Translations under genes and position numbers: made by a program
Part shown: piece by piece, positions 1 through 5,976 of the stretch
How the letters are laid out: each line of letters begins with the position of its first letter
Numbering within the stretch: position 1 is the stretch's first letter
The notes under the pieces: generated by a model
Database searches by the model: none
What the model saw: only the letters and a program-made list of their open reading frames with translations
Told to the model about the DNA's origin: nothing
DNA from: an uncultured Collinsella sp.
Lineage (GTDB): Bacteria; Actinomycetota; Coriobacteriia; Coriobacteriales; Coriobacteriaceae
Assembly (NCBI GenBank): GCA_937958315.1
Contig: CALFGH010000190.1
Coordinates: forward strand, 1-13,026
Reading direction: 5' to 3'
Length of the DNA stretch: 13,026 nucleotides

Positions 1-228
1 GGGCCAGAGCTTCGTCTCCAGGAAGATCTCCCCGCGCGCAAGGCCGGAGGCCTTCATGGCGCGGCCGACGGCCTTCTCGTTCATGTAGGCGTTGGCGGTG
101 TCGATGTGCTCGTAGCCAGCCGCGAGCGCGGCGGTTGCGGCTGCCTCGGCCTCGGCCGGGGTCATGAGGAAGGTGCCCAAACCCTCGATGGGCATCTCTA
201 CGTCGTTGTTGAGCTTCAGATACTCCAT
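1..228 (-). CDS. Aldo/keto reductase, N-terminal part (runs off the left edge)
   Basis: The visible 76 residues are the amino end of an NAD(P)H-dependent aldo/keto reductase, a cytoplasmic TIM-barrel enzyme that reduces aldehydes and ketones. Seen directly: an N-terminal beta hairpin (LNNDVEMPIEGLGTF), then GYEHIDTANAYMNEKAVG at about residues 38-55, which matches family signature 1; the Asp of DTA and the following Tyr are two of the four catalytic residues (Asp, Tyr, Lys, His). The Lys region is just reached (ETKLW). The start is set by AAGGAGGAG a few bases before the ATG. It diverges from a LysR gene, and the region between holds a perfect inverted repeat, so the LysR protein probably controls it. 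The substrate cannot be told. The rest of the gene lies outside the window. Confidence 0.93.
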   Translation of the reverse strand, partial: MEYLKLNNDVEMPIEGLGTFLMTPAEAEAAATAALAAGYEHIDTANAYMNEKAVGRAMKASGLARGEIFLETKLWP

Positions 229-279
229 GGTCTCCTCCTTAATGGTGACTTTTCGAATACAAGGCTACGGCGTTTACTG

Positions 280-298
280 ACGTGCGAGAAGTTCACGT
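280..298. promoter_or_regulatory. Probable LysR operator (ACGTG-N9-CACGT)
   Basis: A perfect 5-bp inverted repeat with a 9-bp spacer, ACGTG at 280-284 and CACGT at 294-298. It contains the T-N11-A core (T283, A295) that LysR-type regulators bind. It lies about midway between the divergent aldo/keto reductase and LysR start codons, the usual place for a shared operator. A second, weaker box of the form ATA-N9-TAT lies at 312-326. Function is inferred from position and symmetry. Confidence 0.6.
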
Positions 299-357
299 TG
301 GAATGATGGATATAACCATGGGGTATATACGGCACATAATGCGTGGCAGGAGGATCG

Positions 358-1257
358 ATGTACAACCCACAGCTTGACACTTTCATCCGCGTGGCGGAGG
401 CGGGCAGCTTCTCCAAGGCGGCACAAGAGTCCTTCATCACGCCCACGGCCGTCATCAAGCAGATGAACCTGCTGGAGTCGCGGCTAGGCCTTACGCTGTT
501 CCACCGATCGCATCAGGGGCTTTCGCTTACGCGAGCAGGCAGGTCGCTGCTCGCCGACGCCCGTCATATCGTGCAGTACTCTCAAGAATCAATCGCACGC
601 GCCCGCGTCGCCGAGCGTGGAGAGAAGCGCATCATCCGCGTGGGAGTGTCGCTCATGACGCCCAGTACGCCGCTCACGAAGCTGTGGCCGAAGGTGAAGG
701 AACGTTGCCCTGGCATGAGCCTTCAGGTAGTCACGTTTGAAAACACACCCTCGGCGGCGCGCGGTTTGGCGAACCTCGGGCAAGACATGGATATCGTGGC
801 GGGGATTTTCGACGATGCCTTTCTTAAAGAGCGCGGGTGCCTGGGCCTCGAGCTTTCGCGCGAGCCGCTCTGGTGCGCCGTTCCCGTCGACAACGAACTC
901 GCCAAACGCGACATCGTCACATTCGACGACCTCCACAATCACAGTCTTATGCTTATACGCCGGGGCTGGAACGCCGAAATCGACCGCGTGCGCGACGAGA
1001 TACTCTTGCATCATCCTCAAATCGCGCTCGTAGACTTCCCGCAATATCGGGCGGAGGTGTTCAATCGCGGCGCGAACGAGGACCTCGCGCTTGCGACGCT
1101 GCCGTTGTGGGCCAACGTCCACCCCATGCTCAAAACCGTCCCTACCGATTGGGACTGTCTCGTGTCTTACGGGCTGCTTCATTCGTCGCACCCCGCAGAC
1201 CATGTGCGGGAGTTCCTCGATGCGGTGTCTGCCGTGCTCGAGGCAGAGCATCGATAG
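358..1257 (+). CDS. LysR-family transcriptional regulator
   Basis: A 299-residue DNA-binding regulator of the usual LysR length. Residues 1-60 form the winged helix-turn-helix: LDTFIRVAEAGSFSKAAQ, then ITPTAVIKQMNLLESRLGLTLFHRS and the wing LSLTRAGRSLL. A linker helix follows, and from about residue 88 (IIRVGVSLM) a periplasmic-binding-protein-like effector domain. AGGAGG at 348-353 fixes the ATG at 358; an upstream in-frame GTG at 343 has no such site and would add only five residues. It is transcribed away from the aldo/keto reductase, which is its most likely target. A rho-independent terminator follows about 50 bp after the stop. The inducer cannot be deduced from sequence. Confidence 0.95.
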   Translation: MYNPQLDTFIRVAEAGSFSKAAQESFITPTAVIKQMNLLESRLGLTLFHRSHQGLSLTRAGRSLLADARHIVQYSQESIARARVAERGEKRIIRVGVSLMTPSTPLTKLWPKVKERCPGMSLQVVTFENTPSAARGLANLGQDMDIVAGIFDDAFLKERGCLGLELSREPLWCAVPVDNELAKRDIVTFDDLHNHSLMLIRRGWNAEIDRVRDEILLHHPQIALVDFPQYRAEVFNRGANEDLALATLPLWANVHPMLKTVPTDWDCLVSYGLLHSSHPADHVREFLDAVSAVLEAEHR

Positions 1258-1305
1258 GCAATCGCGAACAGATGCGCTTATGCCTATGGGAATAACGGGA
1301 ATAAC

Positions 1306-1341
1306 AGCCTCCGGAACCTCTAGTTCGGAGGCTTTCTTTTT
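1306..1341 (+). terminator. Rho-independent terminator of the LysR gene
   Basis: AGCCTCCGGAAC (1306-1317), loop CTCTA, then GTTCGGAGGCT (1323-1333). The arms pair except for one bulged G and are followed by TTCTTTTT. It lies between the LysR gene and the convergent MerR gene. The opposite strand lacks a good T run, so it mainly serves LysR. Confidence 0.88.
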
Positions 1342-1393
1342 CGTTCTGCTCGGAAAGAGTCCCTTGCCAAAGCCCCTTGAGCATCGGGCGGCA

Positions 1394-1834
1394 TTATTGA
1401 GCGTGGGCGTTATTGTAGGTATCTTTGATCTCTTCCGGCAAATTGTCGGGAATCAGCGCCTTCACTCTATCCTCGTTGCCATCTTGGATCGCCTGCTCGT
1501 AGTACCAGCATTTGAACTTCAACATGTCCAGCGCGCGGTTCATCTTCGCAATCTCCGACTCCATGTGGGCCTTTCGCTCCTCGAACATGGCCTTGCGCTT
1601 GGGATATGTCGATGGGCCCTCCGCACACCATTCCATGAACAGCCGGATGTCCTTGATCTCCATCCCAGCCTTCTTCAGGCATTCGATGACCCGAAGCGCC
1701 TCGAGTTCCGTATCGCCGAATCGGCGAATGCCGGACGTCCGCTCCAGCCCCGGGAACAATCCCTGCTTATCGTAATAACGCAGCGTGGAAACGGGCAGAC
1801 CGAACATCTCCGCCACCTGTCCGATTGTGTACAT
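1394..1834 (-). CDS. MerR-family regulator, AdhR/NmlR-like (aldehyde or thiol-reactive signal sensor)
   Basis: A 146-residue MerR regulator. The N-terminal winged helix is typical: YTIGQVAEMFGLPVSTLRYYDKQGLFP (residues 2-28) and the wing GIRRFGDTELEAL. A long dimerisation helix (about 80-120) follows, without the metal-binding Cys loop at the end. Cys52, in the string ECLKKAGM, occupies the position and local context of the Cys52 that B. subtilis AdhR uses to sense aldehydes. Cys73 and Cys113 are the other cysteines. GGAGGG lies just before the ATG at 1834; an upstream TTG at 1849 is the alternative. It diverges from the decarboxylase-cupin gene across a MerR-type operator. Family is certain; the carbonyl-sensor assignment is inference from Cys52, operator and neighbours. 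Confidence 0.93.
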   Translation of the reverse strand: MYTIGQVAEMFGLPVSTLRYYDKQGLFPGLERTSGIRRFGDTELEALRVIECLKKAGMEIKDIRLFMEWCAEGPSTYPKRKAMFEERKAHMESEIAKMNRALDMLKFKCWYYEQAIQDGNEDRVKALIPDNLPEEIKDTYNNAHAQ

Positions 1835-1865
1835 GGTCCCTCCGGACAAATCTCGAATTAACTCC

Positions 1866-1896
1866 TTGACCTAAAGTTAGGTTTAGGTATTACCTT
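1866..1896 (+). promoter_or_regulatory. MerR-type operator inside a rightward promoter
   Basis: ACCTAAA (1869-1875), GTTAGG, TTTAGGT (1882-1888) is a perfect 7-bp inverted repeat with a 6-bp centre. A TTGACC -35 box at 1866-1871 overlaps its left arm. A -10 would fall near 1891 (TACCTT, 19-bp spacer), or TATTAC at 1888 (16-bp spacer); neither is strong, as expected of an activator-dependent promoter. The site resembles the B. subtilis AdhR operator (CTTAAAG-N4-CTTTAAG). It lies 35 bp upstream of the MerR start, so it probably also mediates autoregulation. Confidence 0.72.
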
Positions 1897-2110
1897 TATT
1901 TTCGTCAATATAAATCGGGAGCGCAAGGGATTTTCGCCAAAGGCGCACGCTTGCCGGAACGGTATTCGCCGGCGGCTTGAACGGCGTGGGCGAAATCGGC
2001 GGGCATCTCGCTCTTGAGCAGGCGCGACGAATGGGCACAGGAGTCTAGGCGCGGCTTAGCTGGACGGAAGCAGTTTTGCACTCAAAACCATCGACAGGAG
2101 GAAATCGATC

Positions 2111-2875
2111 ATGGCAATTAAACAAACGGCAGGCAGAGATGTCCTGGGGGACTTTGCCCCCAAATTTGCACAGCTCAATGACGATGTGCTGTTCGGCGAG
2201 GTGTGGAGCCGAGAAGACGGGCTTTCCCTTCGAGATCGCAGCGTGGTGACGGTTGTGGCCCTGATGGCGCAGGGACTGACGGACTCCTCGTTCCAATACC
2301 ATCTGATGTCCGCAAAGAACAATGGCGTGACCAGGACGGAGATAGCAGAAATCCTTACGCACGCGGCGTTTTACGCAGGCTGGCCCAAGGCATGGGCGGC
2401 CTTTCGCATGGCGAAGGAGGTCTGGGCGGACGAAGACGCTGCCGACGCAAAGGCGCAGCACCAAAACGAGATGGCGTTTCCCATCGGTGCCCCCAACGAC
2501 GCATTTGCGAAGTACTTTATCGGTCAAAGCTACCTCTCACCCCTTTCCACCGAGCAAGTCGGCGTTTACAACGTGACGTTTGAGCCCGGCTGCCGCAACA
2601 ACTGGCACACCCATCACGCCAAAAGCGGCGGCGGGCAGATCCTCGTCTGCGTGGCTGGCCGAGGGTTTTACCAGGAATGGGGCAAACCGGCACAGGAGCT
2701 GTGCCCCGGCGATGTAGTAAATATTCCCGCAGGCGTAAAGCACTGGCACGGTGCGGCGCCCGACAGCTGGTTCTCCCATCTCGCGGTGGAGGTTCCGGGC
2801 GAGGAGGCCTCCAACGAGTGGTTGGAGCCCGTGGACGACGAGCAATACCTTAAAGCGACTGACAAGGAGGTTTAG
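2111..2875 (+). CDS. Carboxymuconolactone decarboxylase-like domain fused to a cupin
   Basis: A 254-residue cytoplasmic two-domain protein. Residues 15-105 are an all-helical carboxymuconolactone decarboxylase/AhpD-type domain (SVVTVVALMAQG, FQYHLMSAKNNGVT, EIAEILTHAAFYAGWP). It lacks the CxxC of AhpD, so it is not a thiol peroxidase partner of that kind. Residues 145-225 are a cupin: motif 1 G160-x5-H166-x-H168 to G183 (the usual Glu is absent, Gln176 nearby) and motif 2 G200-x5-P206-x-G208-x2-H211. The three His are likely metal ligands. AGGAGG at 2096-2101 sets the start. It is the first rightward gene after the MerR-type operator, and the hydrolase follows after two bases, so the two are co-translated. 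Substrate unknown; quinone or carbonyl detoxification is a guess from context. Confidence 0.9.
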   Translation: MAIKQTAGRDVLGDFAPKFAQLNDDVLFGEVWSREDGLSLRDRSVVTVVALMAQGLTDSSFQYHLMSAKNNGVTRTEIAEILTHAAFYAGWPKAWAAFRMAKEVWADEDAADAKAQHQNEMAFPIGAPNDAFAKYFIGQSYLSPLSTEQVGVYNVTFEPGCRNNWHTHHAKSGGGQILVCVAGRGFYQEWGKPAQELCPGDVVNIPAGVKHWHGAAPDSWFSHLAVEVPGEEASNEWLEPVDDEQYLKATDKEV

Positions 2876-2877
2876 GT

Positions 2878-3849
2878 ATGGAACAGTTGAATCTGACGCA
2901 GGAATGGGACAAAGTATTCCCCAAAAGCGACAAGGTTGAGCACAGCAAGGCGACCTTCCATAACTGATACGGCATCACGCTGGTGGCTGACGTCTACGTG
3001 CCTAAGAACGCGGAAGGCAAGCTGCCCGCCATCGCCGTCAGCGGCCCTTTTGGCGCGGTGAAGGAGCAGTCCTCCGGTCTGTACGCGCAGAAAATGGCGG
3101 AGCTGGGCTTTTTTGCAATTGCCTTTGACCCGTCCTATACCGGCGAGAGCGGCGGCACGCCCCGCTATGTAGCATCGCCGGACATCAACACCGAGGACTT
3201 CTGCGCAGCGGTGGATTTCCTCTCTGTGCAGGAAAGTGTCGACCCGGAGCGTATCGGCATCATCGGTATCTGCGGTTGGGGTGGCATGGCGATTAACGCC
3301 GCGGCCATCGATACCCGTATCAAGGCCACTGCTGCTATGACCATGTACGACATGACCCGCGTGACCGCAAACGGCTATTTTGACGCCGAGGATTCCGAGC
3401 AGGCACGCTTTGATAAGCGGAAAGCGCTGAACGCGCAGCGCATCGAGGACTATAAAAACGGCAATTATGCGCTGGCGGGCGGCGTGGTCGATCCACTACC
3501 GGAGGATGCGCCGCAGTTCGTGAGGGACTATTACGCCTACTACAAGACTCCTCGAGGCTACCATCCCCGCAGCCTGAACTCAAACGGTGGCTGGAATGTG
3601 ACGCCCTCGCTGTCCTTTTTGAATATGCCGATTTTGCAATATAGCAGCGAAATTCGCTCCGCTGTGTTGCTGGTGCATGGCGAGAAGGCGCACCCCCGCT
3701 ATTTCAGCGAAACCGCGTACGGCAAGCTGACGGGGGACAACAAGGAATTGCTCATTATCCCTGGTGCCAGCCACACCGACCTTTACGATCAGATGGACAT
3801 CATTCCGTTTGGAAAGCTGAAGGCATTCTTTGAGGAATATCTGAAATAA
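2878..3849 (+). pseudogene. Alpha/beta hydrolase (dienelactone hydrolase-like), interrupted by in-frame TGA at codon 30
   Basis: Reading from the ATG at 2878, preceded by AAGGAGG inside the previous gene, gives 29 residues (MEQLNLTQEWDKVFPKSDKV and on to FHN). A TGA follows at 2965-2967, then 293 uninterrupted residues in the same frame starting YGITLVADVYVP. The whole 323-codon span matches an alpha/beta hydrolase: oxyanion-side SGPFGAVKEQ (55-64), a nucleophile elbow region GICGWGG (130-136, Cys132 the likely nucleophile as in dienelactone hydrolase), VLLVHGEKAHPRYFSE (263-278) and GASH with His299. Homologues as I recall carry Arg at codon 30, so CGA to TGA is one transition. The first GTG after the stop, at 2983, has no Shine-Dalgarno sequence and would remove the first strand. 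Either a fresh nonsense mutation, readthrough, or a sequencing error; the rest shows no decay. Confidence 0.82.
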
Positions 3850-3956
3850 GGCGCACCTTGATTCAATGCCAAGTCTCCAGCAACGATTCTTCTAAAGAGT
3901 GGGAGTAGCTGAAACGAGGCGATTGATTAACTCCATTCGTTTTGGTTACAAGAAAA

Positions 3957-3978
3957 CATGCTGCGCGCCTGTAGCATG
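3957..3978. repeat. Small inverted repeat before the flavoprotein gene
   Basis: CATGCT (3957-3962) and AGCATG (3973-3978) are perfect arms around a 10-base centre, ending just before the ribosome binding site of the next gene. It could be an operator half-site pair or an mRNA hairpin. No run of T follows, so it is not a terminator. Confidence 0.35.
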
Positions 3979-3994
3979 AGGGAGAGGGAATCCT

Positions 3995-4525
3995 ATGAAT
4001 ATCGTTGTATTGAGTGGTAGCCCGCGCAAGGGAGCCAATACCGACACCATGGTCGAGGCGTTTGCCGAGACCGCGCGCGAGGGCGGCAATACGGTCGAGG
4101 TCGTCCGCGTTGCCGGCAAAAAGATCGCTGGTTGTCTGGGATGCCAGTACTGCTTTACCCATGAGGGCACTTGCGTGCAGAAGGATGACATGGCCGACGT
4201 GATCGAGTCGCTGAAAGGCGCCGATATGGTTGTCTTCGCTTCGCCTATTTACTGGTTTGATATCACTGCGCAGGAGAAGGCCGCTATCGACCGCCTGTAC
4301 GCCTTCGGTGCTACGGGCTTCCCGTTCACCAAGACGGCCCTTTTGCTCGATAGCCACAGCGAGGGCGTCTATGATGCGGCGATCGCTATGTACAAGTCCA
4401 CATGCGCATACTGCAAGTGGGAGGACCTGGGCATTGTCACCATCAGCGGTATGACCGAGCGCGACAGCATGGCATCCTCGCCCAAGTTGGAAGAGGTGCG
4501 AGAGCTCGCCCGCAAGCTCGCCTAA
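3995..4525 (+). CDS. Iron-sulfur flavoprotein-like NAD(P)H-dependent FMN reductase
   Basis: A 176-residue flavodoxin-fold protein. The FMN phosphate loop is SGSPRKGANT (7-16); the FMN side loop is FASPIYWFDI (about 85-94). Between them C47-x2-C50-x2-C53-x6-C60 fits the compact Cx2Cx2Cx4-7C motif of archaeal and bacterial iron-sulfur flavoproteins (Isf), which hold a 4Fe-4S cluster near FMN. It is therefore likely to pass electrons to quinones, peroxides or nitro compounds in the cytoplasm. The start is set by GAGGGAGAGGG shortly upstream. It follows the hydrolase by 145 bp on the same strand and may belong to the same MerR-controlled unit or have its own promoter. Cluster content is inferred from Cys spacing only; a plain NADPH-dependent FMN reductase is the alternative. 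Confidence 0.88.
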   Translation: MNIVVLSGSPRKGANTDTMVEAFAETAREGGNTVEVVRVAGKKIAGCLGCQYCFTHEGTCVQKDDMADVIESLKGADMVVFASPIYWFDITAQEKAAIDRLYAFGATGFPFTKTALLLDSHSEGVYDAAIAMYKSTCAYCKWEDLGIVTISGMTERDSMASSPKLEEVRELARKLA

Positions 4526-4633
4526 GGACAAGAAGAACGCATGGCAATCAGCGTTGGCGGAAGTACTTGCCGTCCTTGCCGGGTGAATCGTTGATTGTCA
4601 TGCACCGTTGCCCTTGTGGACAATCTCCGCGTG

Positions 4634-5728
4634 CTAGGAGACTTTCTCGCTCAGGAACTCCCTGAACGCGGGGATGTCAAAGCCAACGAGTCCACGTCCA
4701 CGTTCCCCGATGACGCCGTCCTCGAGGAGACGGCGTTTATATTGGCTTGCATAGTTGCTGGCAACGCCCATGCGTTTGGCTATCTCCGAGACCCTGCTGG
4801 GGCCAGAATCGGGCAGCATCGCGAGCAAAAACTCAATGTCTTTATCGGAAAGCTCCCGATAGGTAGTTTCGAGAATTCGATCGCGCAGCTCCATACGGGC
4901 AAGCAGAGAACCCTGCTGGACATCAGGTGCGCTGATTTTGGGCGAGTTCTCCGAAACATCCCATGTGCGATATCCGACGAGCTGCATCATGTAGGGGAAT
5001 CCGTCGACGGCCTTCACGGCATCCTCGAGCGCTTCTGGCGTGATTGAGCGGCCTCCGGCCTCAACGGTTTTGCGGAATGCGTTTGCAATTTCAACGTCAG
5101 TGATTCGTCCCAACTGATGATATTGGGAACGCCTGAGAAACGAGACGGAATCGTTACGCAGCAACGCCGATACTTTGTAGGGCAGTCCTGCCATGAGTAG
5201 GGCAACTTTTTTACCTTCGCGTACAAAGTGCTGGTAAACAGAGGCAAATTGAAGCATTTCTTCGAGATCGACGGTGACTTCATCGATGGTGATGAGAAGT
5301 CCGATGTCATGTTTTTCGAGTTGCTTAAAGATGCCATTCATGCGCGTGCGCCAGTTGCCCTGAGCCTCTTGAGCATATGTCCAATCGATGCCCACTGGGC
5401 CAATTTGAACACCGTTTATGCGCGCGTGAGGCTGTGAGAGGTAGCTATCTGCGGCTTCTTTGGTTCGCTCGATAATATCTTCGAGCATGCCTGGCATGGC
5501 GGAGACATTTGCTGCGATCCAGTCGTGTTCAAGCGCCGTTTCTGAAAGGAGCGAGAGAAGCGCCGTCTTGCCCGTTCCCCTTGCGCCAGTAAAAATGGTC
5601 GACAGGTTGGGATCTCCCGGGCCGTTGATAAAGCCACGGTTGATGTCACGCAGAATATGCTCGCGACCCGCTAGAAAGGGAGGGACGCTTCCGAACGTCG
5701 GGGTAAAGGGGTTCTTGCTGTACTCCAT
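4634..5728 (-). CDS. AAA/ORC-like ATPase with C-terminal winged helix
   Basis: A 364-residue P-loop ATPase. The start begins NPFTPTFGSVPPFLAGRE, a typical lead-in of single-protein AAA_16/ORC-type ATPases. Walker A is GARGTGKT (48-55), Walker B is LLITIDE (144-150), and a sensor-like strand ALLMAGLP spans 176-183. A lid region includes GFPYMMQLVG (243-252). From about 295 a winged helix is visible (SDKDIEFLLAML, VSEIAKRMGVASNYASQYKRRLLEDG), so it probably binds DNA. AAAGGAG before the ATG at 5728 decides the start; an extension to 5782 would read through a repeat array. It stands alone, convergent with the flavoprotein gene and upstream-facing the topoisomerase terminator. Function unknown; a DNA-remodelling or defence-like role is possible, not shown. 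Confidence 0.85.
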   Translation of the reverse strand: MEYSKNPFTPTFGSVPPFLAGREHILRDINRGFINGPGDPNLSTIFTGARGTGKTALLSLLSETALEHDWIAANVSAMPGMLEDIIERTKEAADSYLSQPHARINGVQIGPVGIDWTYAQEAQGNWRTRMNGIFKQLEKHDIGLLITIDEVTVDLEEMLQFASVYQHFVREGKKVALLMAGLPYKVSALLRNDSVSFLRRSQYHQLGRITDVEIANAFRKTVEAGGRSITPEALEDAVKAVDGFPYMMQLVGYRTWDVSENSPKISAPDVQQGSLLARMELRDRILETTYRELSDKDIEFLLAMLPDSGPSRVSEIAKRMGVASNYASQYKRRLLEDGVIGERGRGLVGFDIPAFREFLSEKVS

Positions 5729-5736
5729 GGTAGCTC

Positions 5737-5793
5737 CTTTGCATGTTTTGCTAATTTTTGCAAGTTTTGCTAACTTTTGCAAGTTTTGCTAAC
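5737..5793. repeat. Three tandem 19-bp repeats upstream of the ATPase gene
   Basis: Two identical copies of TTTTGCAAGTTTTGCTAAC (5756-5774, 5775-5793) and a third copy at 5737-5755 matching 16 of 19 bases. Each unit is two half-units TTTTGCAAG/TTTTGCTAAC, so six TTTTGC motifs recur every 9 or 10 bases. The array ends at the Shine-Dalgarno sequence of the ATPase. 19 is not a multiple of 3, so it is not a coding repeat. Confidence 0.9.
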
Positions 5794-5829
5794 GACTGGC
5801 CAAAGGGCATCGTAGCAGTGACGCTGACA

Positions 5830-5879
5830 TTTTTTTACGCAGAAAAATAAGCAGAAATCAATTTATCTGCGTTAAAAAA
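5830..5879. promoter_or_regulatory. AT-rich inverted repeat, probable promoter/operator region of the ATPase gene
   Basis: TTTTTTTACGCAGA (5830-5843) faces TCTGCGTTAAAAAA (5866-5879), pairing with one extra base. A further GCAGAAA lies in the 22-base middle. On the minus strand TTGATT (5861-5856) and TAAAAA (5837-5832) are 18 bp apart, a possible -35/-10 pair reading into the ATPase gene. The block is far more AT-rich than its surroundings. It lies beyond the topoisomerase terminator, so it is not needed for termination. Confidence 0.45.
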
Positions 5880-5884
5880 TAGTT

Positions 5885-5939
5885 GAGAAGAAAAACGACG
5901 AGCCCCGGGCGCAATGCCGTTGCGTTCCGGGCCTCGTCG
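5885..5939 (-). terminator. Rho-independent terminator of the topoisomerase operon
   Basis: On the minus strand a long GC-rich stem (CGACGAG outer arms at 5933-5939 and 5896-5902, continuing through CCCGG and TTGCG/CGCAA) with a five-base loop is followed by TTTTTCTTCTC. It lies about 40 bp after the stop of the GyrA/ParC-like gene. Confidence 0.9.
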
Positions 5940-5976
5940 CTTTGCGAAGTATCTAACGATCTCGTTGCCGTGGTAC

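Noticed and set aside
3863..4531. 222-codon minus-strand frame opposite the flavoprotein gene
   Set aside because: Shadow of a gene with clear FMN and Cys motifs; the protein has no recognisable features.
4593..4625. GATTGTC / GACAATC inverted repeat between the flavoprotein and ATPase genes as a shared terminator
   Set aside because: Long loop, few GC pairs and no T run on either strand.
5729..5782. Upstream extension of the ATPase (MQKLAKLAKISKTCKGAT)
   Set aside because: It is translated repeat-array DNA. AAAGGAG lies directly before the ATG at 5728, and 19-bp repeats do not keep a reading frame.
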